From the NCBI GenBank assembly GCA_033558025.1, contig JAUCEF010000010.1, forward strand, positions 397,001 to 461,000: a stretch of 64,000 bases of DNA, in the 5' to 3' direction. Each line of letters starts with the position of its first letter. Position 1 is the first letter of the stretch. The notes under the pieces are model-generated. The model had not been told where the DNA came from, did no database searches, and saw only the letters and a program-made list of their open reading frames with translations. The stretch is from Phytophthora sp. 'mugwort'. Taxonomy: Eukaryota; Oomycota; Peronosporomycetes; Peronosporales; Peronosporaceae. Positions 31,576 to 42,069 of the stretch are shown piece by piece. The position numbers and the translations under genes were made by a program.

Positions 31576-31950
31576 TGATAGAAGGTATGGATCTTGATAC
31601 GCGAAGCTTGGACGGAGCGAAGACAGTTCTGCACTTGGGTGCTGGGACCGGAGCGAAGAGAGTTCTGCACTTGGTGCGAGGACCGGAGTGAAGACCACTT
31701 GAGCTGAAGAAGGAAGATTCGAAAGTGATTGATTTATCGGAGCTTACACTACCTAGTCTACCACATAGATATGCAGCCCTGCATCCAATCATCTGGTGCA
31801 TCCAATCACCAACACTCCGCACTCGTCCAATCATCCTACTCGTCTAATCATCGGTTGCGTAAACAACGTACCGTAAACATCGCGGGATCGTGTTGAATCG
31901 GTTCGGGTTAACCGGTTACTGGTACACAGTACTGAAACCCGGCAACCCTC
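31576..31950 (-). repeat. Family A LTR between two opposed E blocks, with internal duplication
   Basis: A 375-bp LTR, longer than the others because about 35 bp (GAGCGAAGA-AGTTCTGCACTTGG) is duplicated in tandem at about 31615-31680. The outer AATA at its right end is missing. Flanks show no target duplication, so it marks a rearrangement point at the middle of the A1-E/E-A3 inverted repeat. Confidence 0.8.
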
Positions 31951-33678
31951 GCTACGAGCGATTGGCTCATATATGCCCCGAGTACATCAGACCGATGGTC
32001 GATCACGGCATGGCCAAGCGCATAATGCTTAGCGCCGCGGGAAGTTCGACTGTGCAGACTGTCATTTCGGCAAGCAGCCATTTAGGAAGAAGCTCGATAG
32101 GCCCGTCCAGAAGATGAATGACATGATCTTCGCAGATCTGTCCATACCAGGACTGAGTAACGGCTCACAGTACTCAGCTGTCCTTGCTGTGATGGAAAGA
32201 TTTTCTTGCCATGTGAAGATTTACCTACTGAAGTCGAAAACCGAGGACGAGGTGAACAAGTTCATGCCGGAGCACATCGCCTGGGCTGAGCGACAGCATG
32301 ACTATGACTCAAGTCAATCGTATTTCGACACTGGTGCAAACGCTCACATCGTCGCCTGCAAGGAGTATCTTACGGCACTCAGGGCATGGAAGACAGCGAC
32401 TGGAACCCGATAATCTCAGGATCCGCAGACAACGCTGGCGCTAAGGCAGAGGGGTCTGACACAATTCTTCTAGGAACTAGGATTGATGAAGAATAGTATT
32501 TGTGTTCGTGGAAGACGTGCTTTATGTCCCGCAAGCTGGATGCAACTTGTTTTCTCCCGGATTTACACTAGATCAGGATTCACAATGCCGTGGGACCAGG
32601 ACACGAGGATTTTCGGCATGGCCAAGGACAACACCGAAGTGATTCGCGCGACACATGAACATCGATTTTGGACTTTCAGTGGCACAGCGAGCCGCAAGTA
32701 GAAATCCGTAAAGAAGCAGAGCGTGATTACAAACTTTGCTGTGACGGATGGGTTGAAGCTATTGATGTCTGGTACGAGCGATTGGCTCATATATGCCCCG
32801 AGTACATCAGACCGATGGTCGATCACGGCATGGCCAAGCGCATAATGCTTAGCGCCGCGGGAAGTTCGACTGTGCAGACTGTCATTTCGGCAAGCAGCCA
32901 TTTAGGAAGAAGCTCGATAGGCCCATCCAGAAGATGAATGACATGATCTTCGCAGATCTGTCCATACCAGGACTGAGTAACGGCTCACAGTACTCAGCTG
33001 TCCTTGCTGTGATGGACGGATTTTCTTGTCATGTGAAGATTTATATATTGAAGTCGAATACCGAGGGCGAGGTGAACAAGTTCATGCCGGAGCACATCGC
33101 CTGGGCTGAGCGACAGCATGACTATGACTCAAGTCAATCGTATTTCGACACTGGTGCAAACGCTCACATCGTCGCCTGCAAGGAGTATTTTACGGCACTC
33201 AGGGCATGGAAGACAGCGACTGGAACCCGATAATCTCAGGATCCGCAGACAACGCTGGCGCTAAGGCAGAGGGGTCTGACACAATTCTTCTAGGAACTAG
33301 GATTGATGAAGAATAGTATTTGTGTTCGTGGAAGACGTGCTTTATGTCCCGCAAGCTGGATGCAACTTGTTTCCTCCCGGATTTATACTAGATCAGGATT
33401 CACAATGTCGTGGGACCAGGACACGAGGATTTTCGGCATGGCCAAGGACAACACCGAAGTGATTCGCGCGACACATGAACATCGATTTTGGACTTTCAGT
33501 GGCACAGCGAGCTGTAAGTAGAAATCCGTAAAGAAGCAGAGCGTGATTACAAACTTTGCTGTGACGGATGGGTCGAAGATATTGATGTCTGGTACGAGCG
33601 ATTGGCTCATATATGCCCCGAGTACATCAGACCGATGGTCGATCACGGCATGGCCAAGCGCATAATGCTTAGCGCCGC
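31951..33678 (+). repeat. E tandem array, about two 820-bp units
   Basis: GCTTAGCGCCGC occurs near 32028, 32848 and 33668, a constant 820-bp period. Each unit encodes, with stops, a copia protease start (SYFDTGANAHI), VEDVLYVPQAGCNLFSPGF, the pre-integrase WYERLAHICPEYIRP, the zinc pair CADCHFGKQ, and the integrase start (MNDMIFADLSIPG, then AVMDRFSCHVKIYLLKSK). Integrase is followed at once by the next protease, so the unit is truly tandem and not a normal element. Confidence 0.85.
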
Positions 33679-36600
33679 CCCCAGCTCACTGGCGCACCCA
33701 TCAGCATGAACGTGTAGCCGGAAGTCAACTTGCGGTCCGCGAGGTCTCCAGCCCAGTCCGCATCCGAATACCCACGAAAGTCGATTTTGTTGCCTGGCTT
33801 GAAACAGATTCCATGCGTCTTGGTGCCTTGCAGATAGCGAAAACTGCGCTTGACCGCAACCCAGTGTTCTTCTTGGGGGTTCTCCATGAAGCACGATACA
33901 TAGCCCACTGCGTACGCGATATCCGGGCCAATAGCAGTCATTAAGTGCACGAGGGCACCCACAGCTTCGCGAAACGGAGCGTTCACCTTGGTCGCTGCGT
34001 CACTTGGAACCAGTCGAGTGCTCATGTCTACCGGACTCACCACAGCCTTGCACTCGTCCATACCGAAACGCTTCAGGATATCATCCACATAACGCAGCCG
34101 GGCACATCGTCACGCTGCCGTCCGGGCCATCCACCAGCTCGATTCCAAGGACGAACACACACTTGCCACTGTCAGTCATTTTGAAGCGTGTGTTGAGGTC
34201 ATTCTTCGTGCGTGAGATCAGCTGGGGTGAACTTCCGCTGACCAACACATCGTCCACGTAGACCAGCACGAGCACACAGTGGCCATCGACAATCTTAATG
34301 TAGAGGCACGGGTCGAAGGCCGAAACTTGAAAACCGATAGAACACTCGAATTCATCGAAGGTCTCGTTCCATACGCGCGAAGCTTGCTTGAGACCGTAGA
34401 TCGCCTTCACCAATTCCAAGCAGTCGAAATCACCATCCAGCTCGACGCCTTCAGGAACCACGCAGAACACCAACTCCTTCATTATCCCGTATAGGAACGC
34501 AGTCACCACGTCGAGTTGGTCGAGGGGTCAGCCAAAGTACTTGGCGATCGCGATGACCATGCGCAGCGTCACGTACTTGACCATGGGCGAGAACGTCTCC
34601 GTGTAGTCGATGCCGTACTTCTGCTTGAAACCCTTGGCCACCAGGCGCGCCTTGTACTTCTCGATCGATCCGTCAGCTTTGCGCTTGGTCTTGAACACCC
34701 ACTTGGTACCGATGGCGCGTTGTCCGCTGGGCAACTTGGCAGCACGAAAGACACCACGAAGTCGCATCGACTTTAGCTCAGTATGAATTGCTTTGCGCCA
34801 GTGCAGTTGGTCCGGGCCGTTGACCGCTTCTTGGAATGTCAACGGCTCCGATAAGTCCACAGTTGCTTCGACTGTGTTAGCACTTGCACGCCAAAACACA
34901 GGGGGAGCCGATTCTTCATCTTGGTCTTCAGATTTTTCTCTTTCATCTGCGTCTGCTCGGTGCGGAGGGGAGGGGAGTCATTCGGCGCACTTGCTTCTTC
35001 CAGTCCAGGTCGGTGACGCACAGCGCGCGGTCTTCTGGCAGCTTCATCTTCGTCCCGTCTGGCGCGGACCATCATCGTCGATGTCGAGCGAGTCGAAGTC
35101 CAGGTCGTCGACATCTTCATCAGAAATCGGCGGTGAAAGTCCAAAGGTCGATTCATCGAAGTTGACATCGCGACTGATGACCACCTGCCCCGCCTCGATG
35201 TCATAAAGTCGATACGCCTTGGACACTTCTTCGTAAACCAGAAACAACCGGCGCGAGCCTTGGGATCCCACTTGAGTCGCTTCTCCTTCGGGGTCAGGAC
35301 GTACGTCCGACATCCAAAGACACGCATGTGCTTCACACTTGGCTTGAACTTGTAGACGATCTCGAACGGAGTCTTGTGCTCGATCTTGGGTGACGACAGG
35401 CGGTTCTTCACATAGATGGCCGTCATCGCCGCCTCAGCCCAGAAACACTTGTCCAGCTTGGCGTGATGCAACATGCTGCGGCCGATCGTGACGATAGTTC
35501 GGATGGCTCGCTCTGCCGTGCCGTTGGTCTGGTGCGCGTACGGAACCGTGGTTTGCTGCTCGATGCCTTCGTCTTCGTAGAAATCCTTGAGCGAGTTGGT
35601 CGCAAACCCACGAGCTCCGTCGTGCCGCACAAACTTGACCTTCTTGCCGAACTGCGTCTGTACCTTCATGATGTATGTCTTGATGCAGTCTTCACTCTCC
35701 GACTTGGCACGCAGACAGAAACCCTTCATGCATCCGCTGGCTTCGTCCACGATCAGTAGCAGATACTTGCTGCCGCCAAGCGAGTTTTCCTCCATGGGTC
35801 CGCAGATGCCAAAGTGGAGCAGCTCAAATGTGTCGTAGCGCCGCTTGTCACGGTTGCTTGGGAATGGTTTTTGGACCATTTTGCCTTGCTGGCAACCACG
35901 ACACACACTTGGTCCACTCGACTTGGAAGGTGCTTTCGCGTCCTTGATCATCTTGGTGTCGACCATCTTGCGAAGAACCTCGACTGGAGCGTGACCCATA
36001 CGCGCGTGCAAATCGACCGTCCTTCCACTTGTCGCCGCATTTGCCGATCGCTGAGGTGTGCGAAGCCAGTAGAGTCCATCCACGAGATCCGCCGTCGCCA
36101 CCACTTGATTCGAGTCCTTGCGCGAAACGTGCATCTCAGTACCGTCAAATATCACTTGGAACTTGCCATGCTTGTTTATCTGCGGCACCGAAAGCAGAGT
36201 CTTGCTCATATTTGGCACGTACAGCGCGATCTCGCGCTCGTCGCCGTTGGGCAGGACCACTCTTTTGGCGATGGTCCCCACACCCTTGATGGTAGCCTTG
36301 TTGCCATCGGCCACCGAAAGTTCGCCTTCATTTCGCTCGATCAAATTGGCACTTGTCGTTGCAAATAGGGTGCGTGGCACCGCTGTCGACCGCCCACATC
36401 CCGGACACATTCTTGTCCGTCGAAACTCCACATTCCAACGAAACCGCGAACGCCACTTGATCGTAGTCGTTGTCGTAGCCGTCGCTGTCGTTTCTCCACT
36501 GGATGTTGTTGGCCCCACGTCTACGGCCGTTGCCGCCGCGTCTTGGCCCTCGGTTCTCGTCCTTCTGCTTGGTCCAGCACTTGTCAATGACATGCCCCAA

Positions 36601-37285
36601 TTTTCCGCAGTACGTGCACTGGCGAGATTCTCGCTCGGCACTGAACGCCTTGGCCGCGTCTTCAGTTTTCACCGACGGAGTCTTCTCGCCCTGCCGCTTG
36701 ATATGCTCGTTCGTGAGCACCTTCGCGACGTCTTGCGTCTTCAGCTCTGCATTGCTCATCTCCAAGTTCAGCACGACGTTCTCGTAGCTCTTGGGGGAGA
36801 CTGCGCAGCAAGCAGATCGCCACGTCCTCGTCCTCCATCTTGGCGCCGATGCTGCTGAGCTTGGCGCTGATGTTCAGGACATCATTGCAATGATGCAACA
36901 CATTGCCGCCTTCCGTCATCTCCATGCTGAAGAGCTGGCGCTTGAGGTAGATGCGACCAGCCTTCTGCGATCCACCGTACCGCGTCTTCAAGCGCGTCCA
37001 CGCGACCCAGGCTTCCTCGCAGTCATCGACCACGTGATGGTAGTTAGCGTCCATGTGGAGCAACATCAGTCCGAAAGCGATGTTGCTCGACTTGACGTAG
37101 TCGTCCTTGGCCCGGGAGTCCGTGAAGCTTGGCGTCGTCTCCCGGTTCACGACATGCCACACCGACTTGGTCAGGAACACGCCGCGCATGTAGCGGTTCC
37201 ACGTCGCGTAGTTGTCTCCGTTGAACTTGTCGATGGAGACCTTGGTCGAGACGTCTTGGGCAGAGGACACGGTGTTTGGGCTCAT
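33679..37285 (-). pseudogene. A3 gag-pol polyprotein remnant
   Basis: Starts at ATG 37285 in the primer site. Gag runs to the C-run near 36795, after which zinc knuckle and protease read in the +1 frame. Shared with A1: an 8-bp deletion after the protease motif, a 12-bp loss in the EREIALYV stretch, a one-base deletion at the integrase end (about 35240), and TGA in RT (34528-34530). Unlike A1, A3 keeps the base lost at ACCAAG-TGA (near 33993), so its RNase H frame is continuous there (TKVNAPFREAVG). RT has an extra lesion near 34085 (MCPAALCG). These small differences show that A1 and A3 are not artefactual exact copies. Confidence 0.87.
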
Positions 37286-37289
37286 AACC

Positions 37290-37632
37290 TGATAAAAGGT
37301 ATGGATCTTGATAAGCGAAGCTTGGACGGAGCGAAGGAGGTTCTGCACTTGGTGCGAAGACCGGAGTGAAGACCACTTGAGCTGAAGAAGGAAGATTCGA
37401 AAGTGATTGATTTATCGGAGCTTGCACTACCTAGTCTACCACATAGATATGCAGCCCTGCATCCATCCATTTGGTGCATCCAATCACCAACACTCCGCAC
37501 TCGTCCAATCATCCTACTCGTCTAATCATTGGTTGCGTAAACAACGTACCGTAAACATCGCGGGATCGTGTTGGACCGGTTCGGGTTAACCGATTACTGG
37601 TACACAGTACCAAAACCTGGCAACCCTCAATA
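37290..37632 (-). repeat. Family A LTR shared by A3 (5') and A4 (3')
   Basis: A 343-bp LTR. On its left is the A3 primer site, on its right the A4 polypurine tract (element orientation TTGAGGGGGCG-TATTGAGGG). One LTR serving two elements is the product expected from unequal LTR recombination or tandem insertion. Confidence 0.88.
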
Positions 37633-40600
37633 CGCCCCCTCAATGCGAACACGCGTGGATTCCGAGGGACGTCGTCAGATCCATGGCGCGGTCCTGGCAG
37701 TGCCTTGGTCATGATGTCCGCCAGCATGATAGAAGTCTCGCAGTACTCGAGCTTGACTTCGCCGCGCTTGACCTCATCACGGATGTGATGGTACTTGATA
37801 TCGATGTGCTTGGCACGACCGTGGTTCACTGTGTTCTTTGTTATCTTGATGCACGACTGGTTGTCTTCGAGGATCTTGAACTCTGGCCCCGATTCGTTCG
37901 CTGCCGTCAAAATCTCGCACAACAGGCGATGAATCCACTTGCCTTCTTGGACGGCCAGACTGAGCGCGATGTATTCCGCTTCGCTCGTTGATAGCGACAC
38001 ACTTGACTGTTTCTTGCTTCCCCAACTGACTGGCGCGCCCATCAAAATGAACGTATAGCCCGAAATTGACTTGCGATCAGAATGGTCGCCGGCCCAGTCT
38101 GCGTCTGAGTAGCCGCGAAAGTCCACCTTGTCACCGGGTTTGAAGCAGATTCCATGCGACTTGGTCCCTCGTAAATAGCGGAGGATTCGCTTCACTGCAA
38201 CCCAGTGCTCGACTTGAGGGTATTCCATGAAGCGCGACACATATTCCACGGCGAAAGCGATATCTGGTCGCGTCGCAATCATCAAGTGCATGAGTGCACC
38301 CACAGCTTCACGAAAGGGAACGTTGATCTTGGTCGGCGCGTTGCTTGGAACCAGTCGAGAGCTCAAATCCGCAGGGCTTACCACAGCCTTGCAGTCATCC
38401 ATGCCGAAACGCTTGATAATGTCGTCCACGTAGCGCCGTTGGCACATTGTTACACTGCCGTCAGTGTTGTCGACCAGCTCGATACCCAAGACAAAGGCAC
38501 ACTTCCCGCTGTCGGTCATCTCAAAACGTGTCTTCAGGTCACTCTTGGTGCGTGCGATCAGTTCAGCCGAACTTCCGGTTACTAATACGTCGTCCACGTA
38601 GACCAGCAACAGAACGCAGTGACCATCCACAATCTTGATGTAGAGGCACGGATCATAGGCCGAGACTTGGAAACCGATGGAGCACACGAATTCGTCGAAA
38701 GTTTCGTTCCACACGCGCGAAGCTTGCTTGAGACCGTAGATCGCCTTGACCAGTTCCAGGCAGTCGAAGTCATCGTCCAGCTCGACCCCTTCTGGCACCA
38801 CGCAGTACACTAACTCCTTCATTATCCCGTATAGGAATGCAGTCACCACGTCGAGTTGGTCCAGAGGCCAGTCGAAATACTTGGCGATCGCGATGACCAT
38901 GCGCAGCGTCACGTACTTGACCATGGGCGAGAACGTCTCCGTGTAGTCGATGCCGTACTTTTGCTTGAAACCCTTGGCCACCAGGCGCGCCTTGTACTTC
39001 TCGATCGATCCGTCGGCTTTGCGCTTGATCTTGAACACCCACTTGGTACCGATGGCGCGTTGTCCGCTGGGCAACTTGGCGGCACGAAACACACCACGAA
39101 GTCGCATCGACTTGAGTTCCGCACGAACAGCCTTGCGCCAATGCACTTGATCAGGTCCGTTCACCGCGTCTTGGAATGTCGTCGGCTCAGACAACTCGCC
39201 GGCTTCCACTGAGTTGGCACTTGCTCGCCAAAAGACGGGAGGAGTGGAATCGTCTTCTTCGTTGTCTTGAGCATCCTTCTCTTCTTCGTCAGGCAGTCCA
39301 GGTTCCATTCGAACACTCGCTCGCGTTTGGCTTGGCGCTCAAACGAGGTGACAGGAGCGCTTGCTTCTTCCAAACCAGTCGCACGGCGAACAGGACGCGA
39401 GTTCACTGACACGGTATCCGCATCACTTGGTCGAGTCTTGCGCTTCCCCGCCTGCTTGAACTCGGTCGGACACGCCGAGTCATCGTCACCAATCTCGAGC
39501 GAGTCGAAGTCCAGGTTCACATCTTCGTCGTCATTACTTGAGATCGCCGTCGAGATACCAAAACTTGATTCGTCGAAGGTGACATCGCGACTTATCAGCA
39601 CCTGCCCCGCCTCGATGTCATAAACTCGGTACGCCTTCGACACTTCTTCGTAGCCCATGAACAGACCAGCGCGAGCCTTGGGGCCCCACTTGAGTCGCTT
39701 CTCCTTCGGGGTCAGGACGTACGTCCGACATCCAAACACACGCATGTGCTTCACACTTGGCTTGAACTTGTATACAATCTCGAACGGAGTCTTGCTTTTG
39801 ACCTTGGGCGACGGCAAGCGGTTCTTGACATAAATTGCAGCCATCGCTGCTTCGCCCCAAAAACACTTGTCCAGCTTTGCATGATGCAGCATGCTGCGAC
39901 CAATCGTAACGATGGTCCGGATAGCTCTCTCTGCCGTGCCGTTGGTTTGGTGCGCGTACGGAACCGTGGTCTGCTGCTCGATGCCTTGATCTTCGTAGAA
40001 GGCCTTGAGCGAATTAGTAGCAAACTCACGGGCTCCGTCGTGGCGCACGAACTCGACACGTTTGCCGAACTGCGTCTGCACCTTCATGATGTAGGTCTTG
40101 AGGCATTCTTCGCTCTCCGACTTGGCATTTAAGCAGAAACCCTTCATGCATCCGCTGGCTTCGTCCACTATGAGCAGCAAATATTTGCTGCCACCCAGTG
40201 ACTCTTGTTCCATGGGACCGCAGATGTCGAAGTGGAGTAGCTCAAATACGTCGTAGTGACGCTTGTCGCGGTTGCTTGGGAACGGTTTTTGGACCATCTT
40301 CCCTTGCTGACATCCGCGACATATGCTTGGTCCACTCGACTGTGATGGTGTTTTCGCGTCCTTGATCATGCCACTGCTGACCATTCGCGCAGCACGTCGA
40401 TCGGAGCGTGGCTCATCCGCGCGTGTAGATCCATGTTGCGCGTTGACGTCGCCGCATTCACCGAATGTTGTGGTATGCGTAGCCAGTAGAGACCGTCGAC
40501 GAGGTCAGCCGTTGCCACCACTTGCTTCGAGCCCTTCCGCGCGACATGCATGCTCGCACCGTCGAACACCACTTGAAACTTGCCACTCTTGTTAATCTGC

Positions 40601-41722
40601 GGCACCGAAAGCAGATTCTTGTTCATCTTCGGCACGTACAGCGCATCCTTGATTTCGATGTCGCGCTCGTCGCCGTTGGGCAGAACTACTCGTTCGATGA
40701 TAGTTCCCACACCCTTAATCTCGGCCTCGTTTCCGTCTGCTACCGATAGTTCGCCTTCGTCTTGCTCATTCAGCGTGGCGAACTTGGTCTTGTCATTGCA
40801 AATGTGGTGCGTTGCGCCGCTGTCGACCGCCCACATCCCGGGCATATTCTTGCCCGTCGATTTTCCGCATTCCAACGAAACCGCGAACGCCACTCGATCG
40901 TAGTCGTTGTCGTAGCCGTCGCTGTCGTTTCTCCACTGGATGTTGTTGGCCCCGCGTCTACGGCCGTTGCCGCCGCGTCTTGGCCCTCGGTTCTCGTCCT
41001 TCTGCTTGGTCCAGCACTTGTCAATGACATGCCCCAATTTTCCGCAGTACGTGCACTGACGAGATTCTCGCTCGCCACTGAACGCCTTGGCCGCGTCTTC
41101 AGTTTTCACCGACGGAGTCTTCTCGCCCTGCCGCTTGATATGCTCGTTCGTGAGCACCTTCGCGACGTCTTGCGTCTTCAGCTCTGCATTGCTCATCTCC
41201 AAGTTCAGCACGACGTTCTCGTAGCTCTTGGGGGAGACTGCGCAGCAAGCAGATCGCCACGTCCTCGTCCTCCATCTTGGCGCCGATGCTGCTGAGCTTG
41301 GCGCTGATGTTCAGGACATCATTGCAATGATGCAACACATTGCCGCCTTCCGACATCTCCATGCTGAAGAGCTGTCGCTTGAGGTAGATGCGACCAGCCT
41401 TCTGCGATCCACCGTACAGCGTCTTCAAGCGCGTCCACGCGATCCATGCTTCCTCGCAGTCATCGACCACATGATGGTAGTCGGCGTCCATGTGAAGCAA
41501 CATCAGTCCAAAAGCGATGTTGCTCGACTTGACATACTCGTCCTTGGCCCGGGAGTCCGTAAAGGATGGAGACGTTTCCCGATTCACCACATGCCACGTC
41601 GACTTGGTCAGGAACACGCCACTCATGTAGCGGTTTCACGTCGCGTAGTTGTCTCCGTTGAACTTGTCGATGGAGACCTTGGTCGAGACGTCTTGGGCAG
41701 AGGACATGGTGCTTGGGCTCAT
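37633..41722 (-). pseudogene. A4 gag-pol polyprotein, few lesions
   Basis: ATG 41722. Gag has a private nonsense change, TGG to TGA, at 41636-41638 (NYAT-stop). The family C-run is near 41229; the following frame (41211-40366) carries the zinc knuckle [14 protein letters not shown], protease [14 protein letters not shown] and pre-integrase, and is lost by a shift at about 40380. Integrase (40384-39161) has [35 protein letters not shown] and [12 protein letters not shown], then [14 protein letters not shown] intact. RT/RNase H (39308 down) has FDWPLDQLDVVTAFLYG, LLVYVDDVLVTG, YSDADWAGD and STSEAEYIALS. A small deletion near 37683 removes the normal ACSH end, and the frame runs into the LTR to 37509. 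Confidence 0.88.
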
Positions 41723-41726
41723 AACC

Positions 41727-42069
41727 TGATAAAGGTATTGAGGTCTTGAAGCGAGGCTTGGGTTGAGCGGAGGGAGTTCTGCACTTGGGTGCGGGGACCG
41801 GAGTGAAGACCACTTGAGCTGAAGAAGGAAGATTCGAACGTGATTGATTTATCGGAGCTTACACTACCTAGTCTACCACATAGATATGCAGCCCTGCATC
41901 CAATCATTTGGTGCATCCAATCACCAACACTCCGCACTCGTCCAATCATCCTACTCGTCTAATCATCGGTTGCGTAAACAACGTACCGTAAACATCGCGG
42001 GATCGTGTTGGACCGGTTCGGGTTAACCGATTACTGGTACACAGTACCAAAACCCGGCAACCCTCAATA
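41727..42069 (-). repeat. A4 5' LTR
   Basis: A 343-bp LTR from TGATAAAGG to CTCAATA. It lies between the A4 primer site and the truncated start of A5 gag. Its inner third (GAGGTCTTGAAGCGAGGC) is of the variant also found in A6 and A1, differing from the AAGCTTGGACGG variant in A3 and A7. Confidence 0.85.

Larger units (their letters stand above)
33679..37632 (-). mobile_element. Element A3 (family A copia), truncated at RNase H
   Basis: A mirror copy of A1: it carries the same RNase H/E junction (33678/33679) and the same lesions, in reverse orientation. Its 5' LTR (37290-37632) is also the 3' LTR of A4, so A3 and A4 lie in tandem and share one LTR. The 3' LTR of A3 is missing. Confidence 0.85.
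37290..42069 (-). mobile_element. Element A4 (family A copia), full length, about 4.8 kb
   Basis: Two LTRs (37290-37632 and 41727-42069) enclose a complete gag-pol region in minus orientation. It lacks several lesions common to A1, A3, A5 and A6 (the RT TGA and the integrase-end deletion), so it belongs to a more active sister lineage. The right LTR abuts the middle of A5 gag. Confidence 0.88.
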
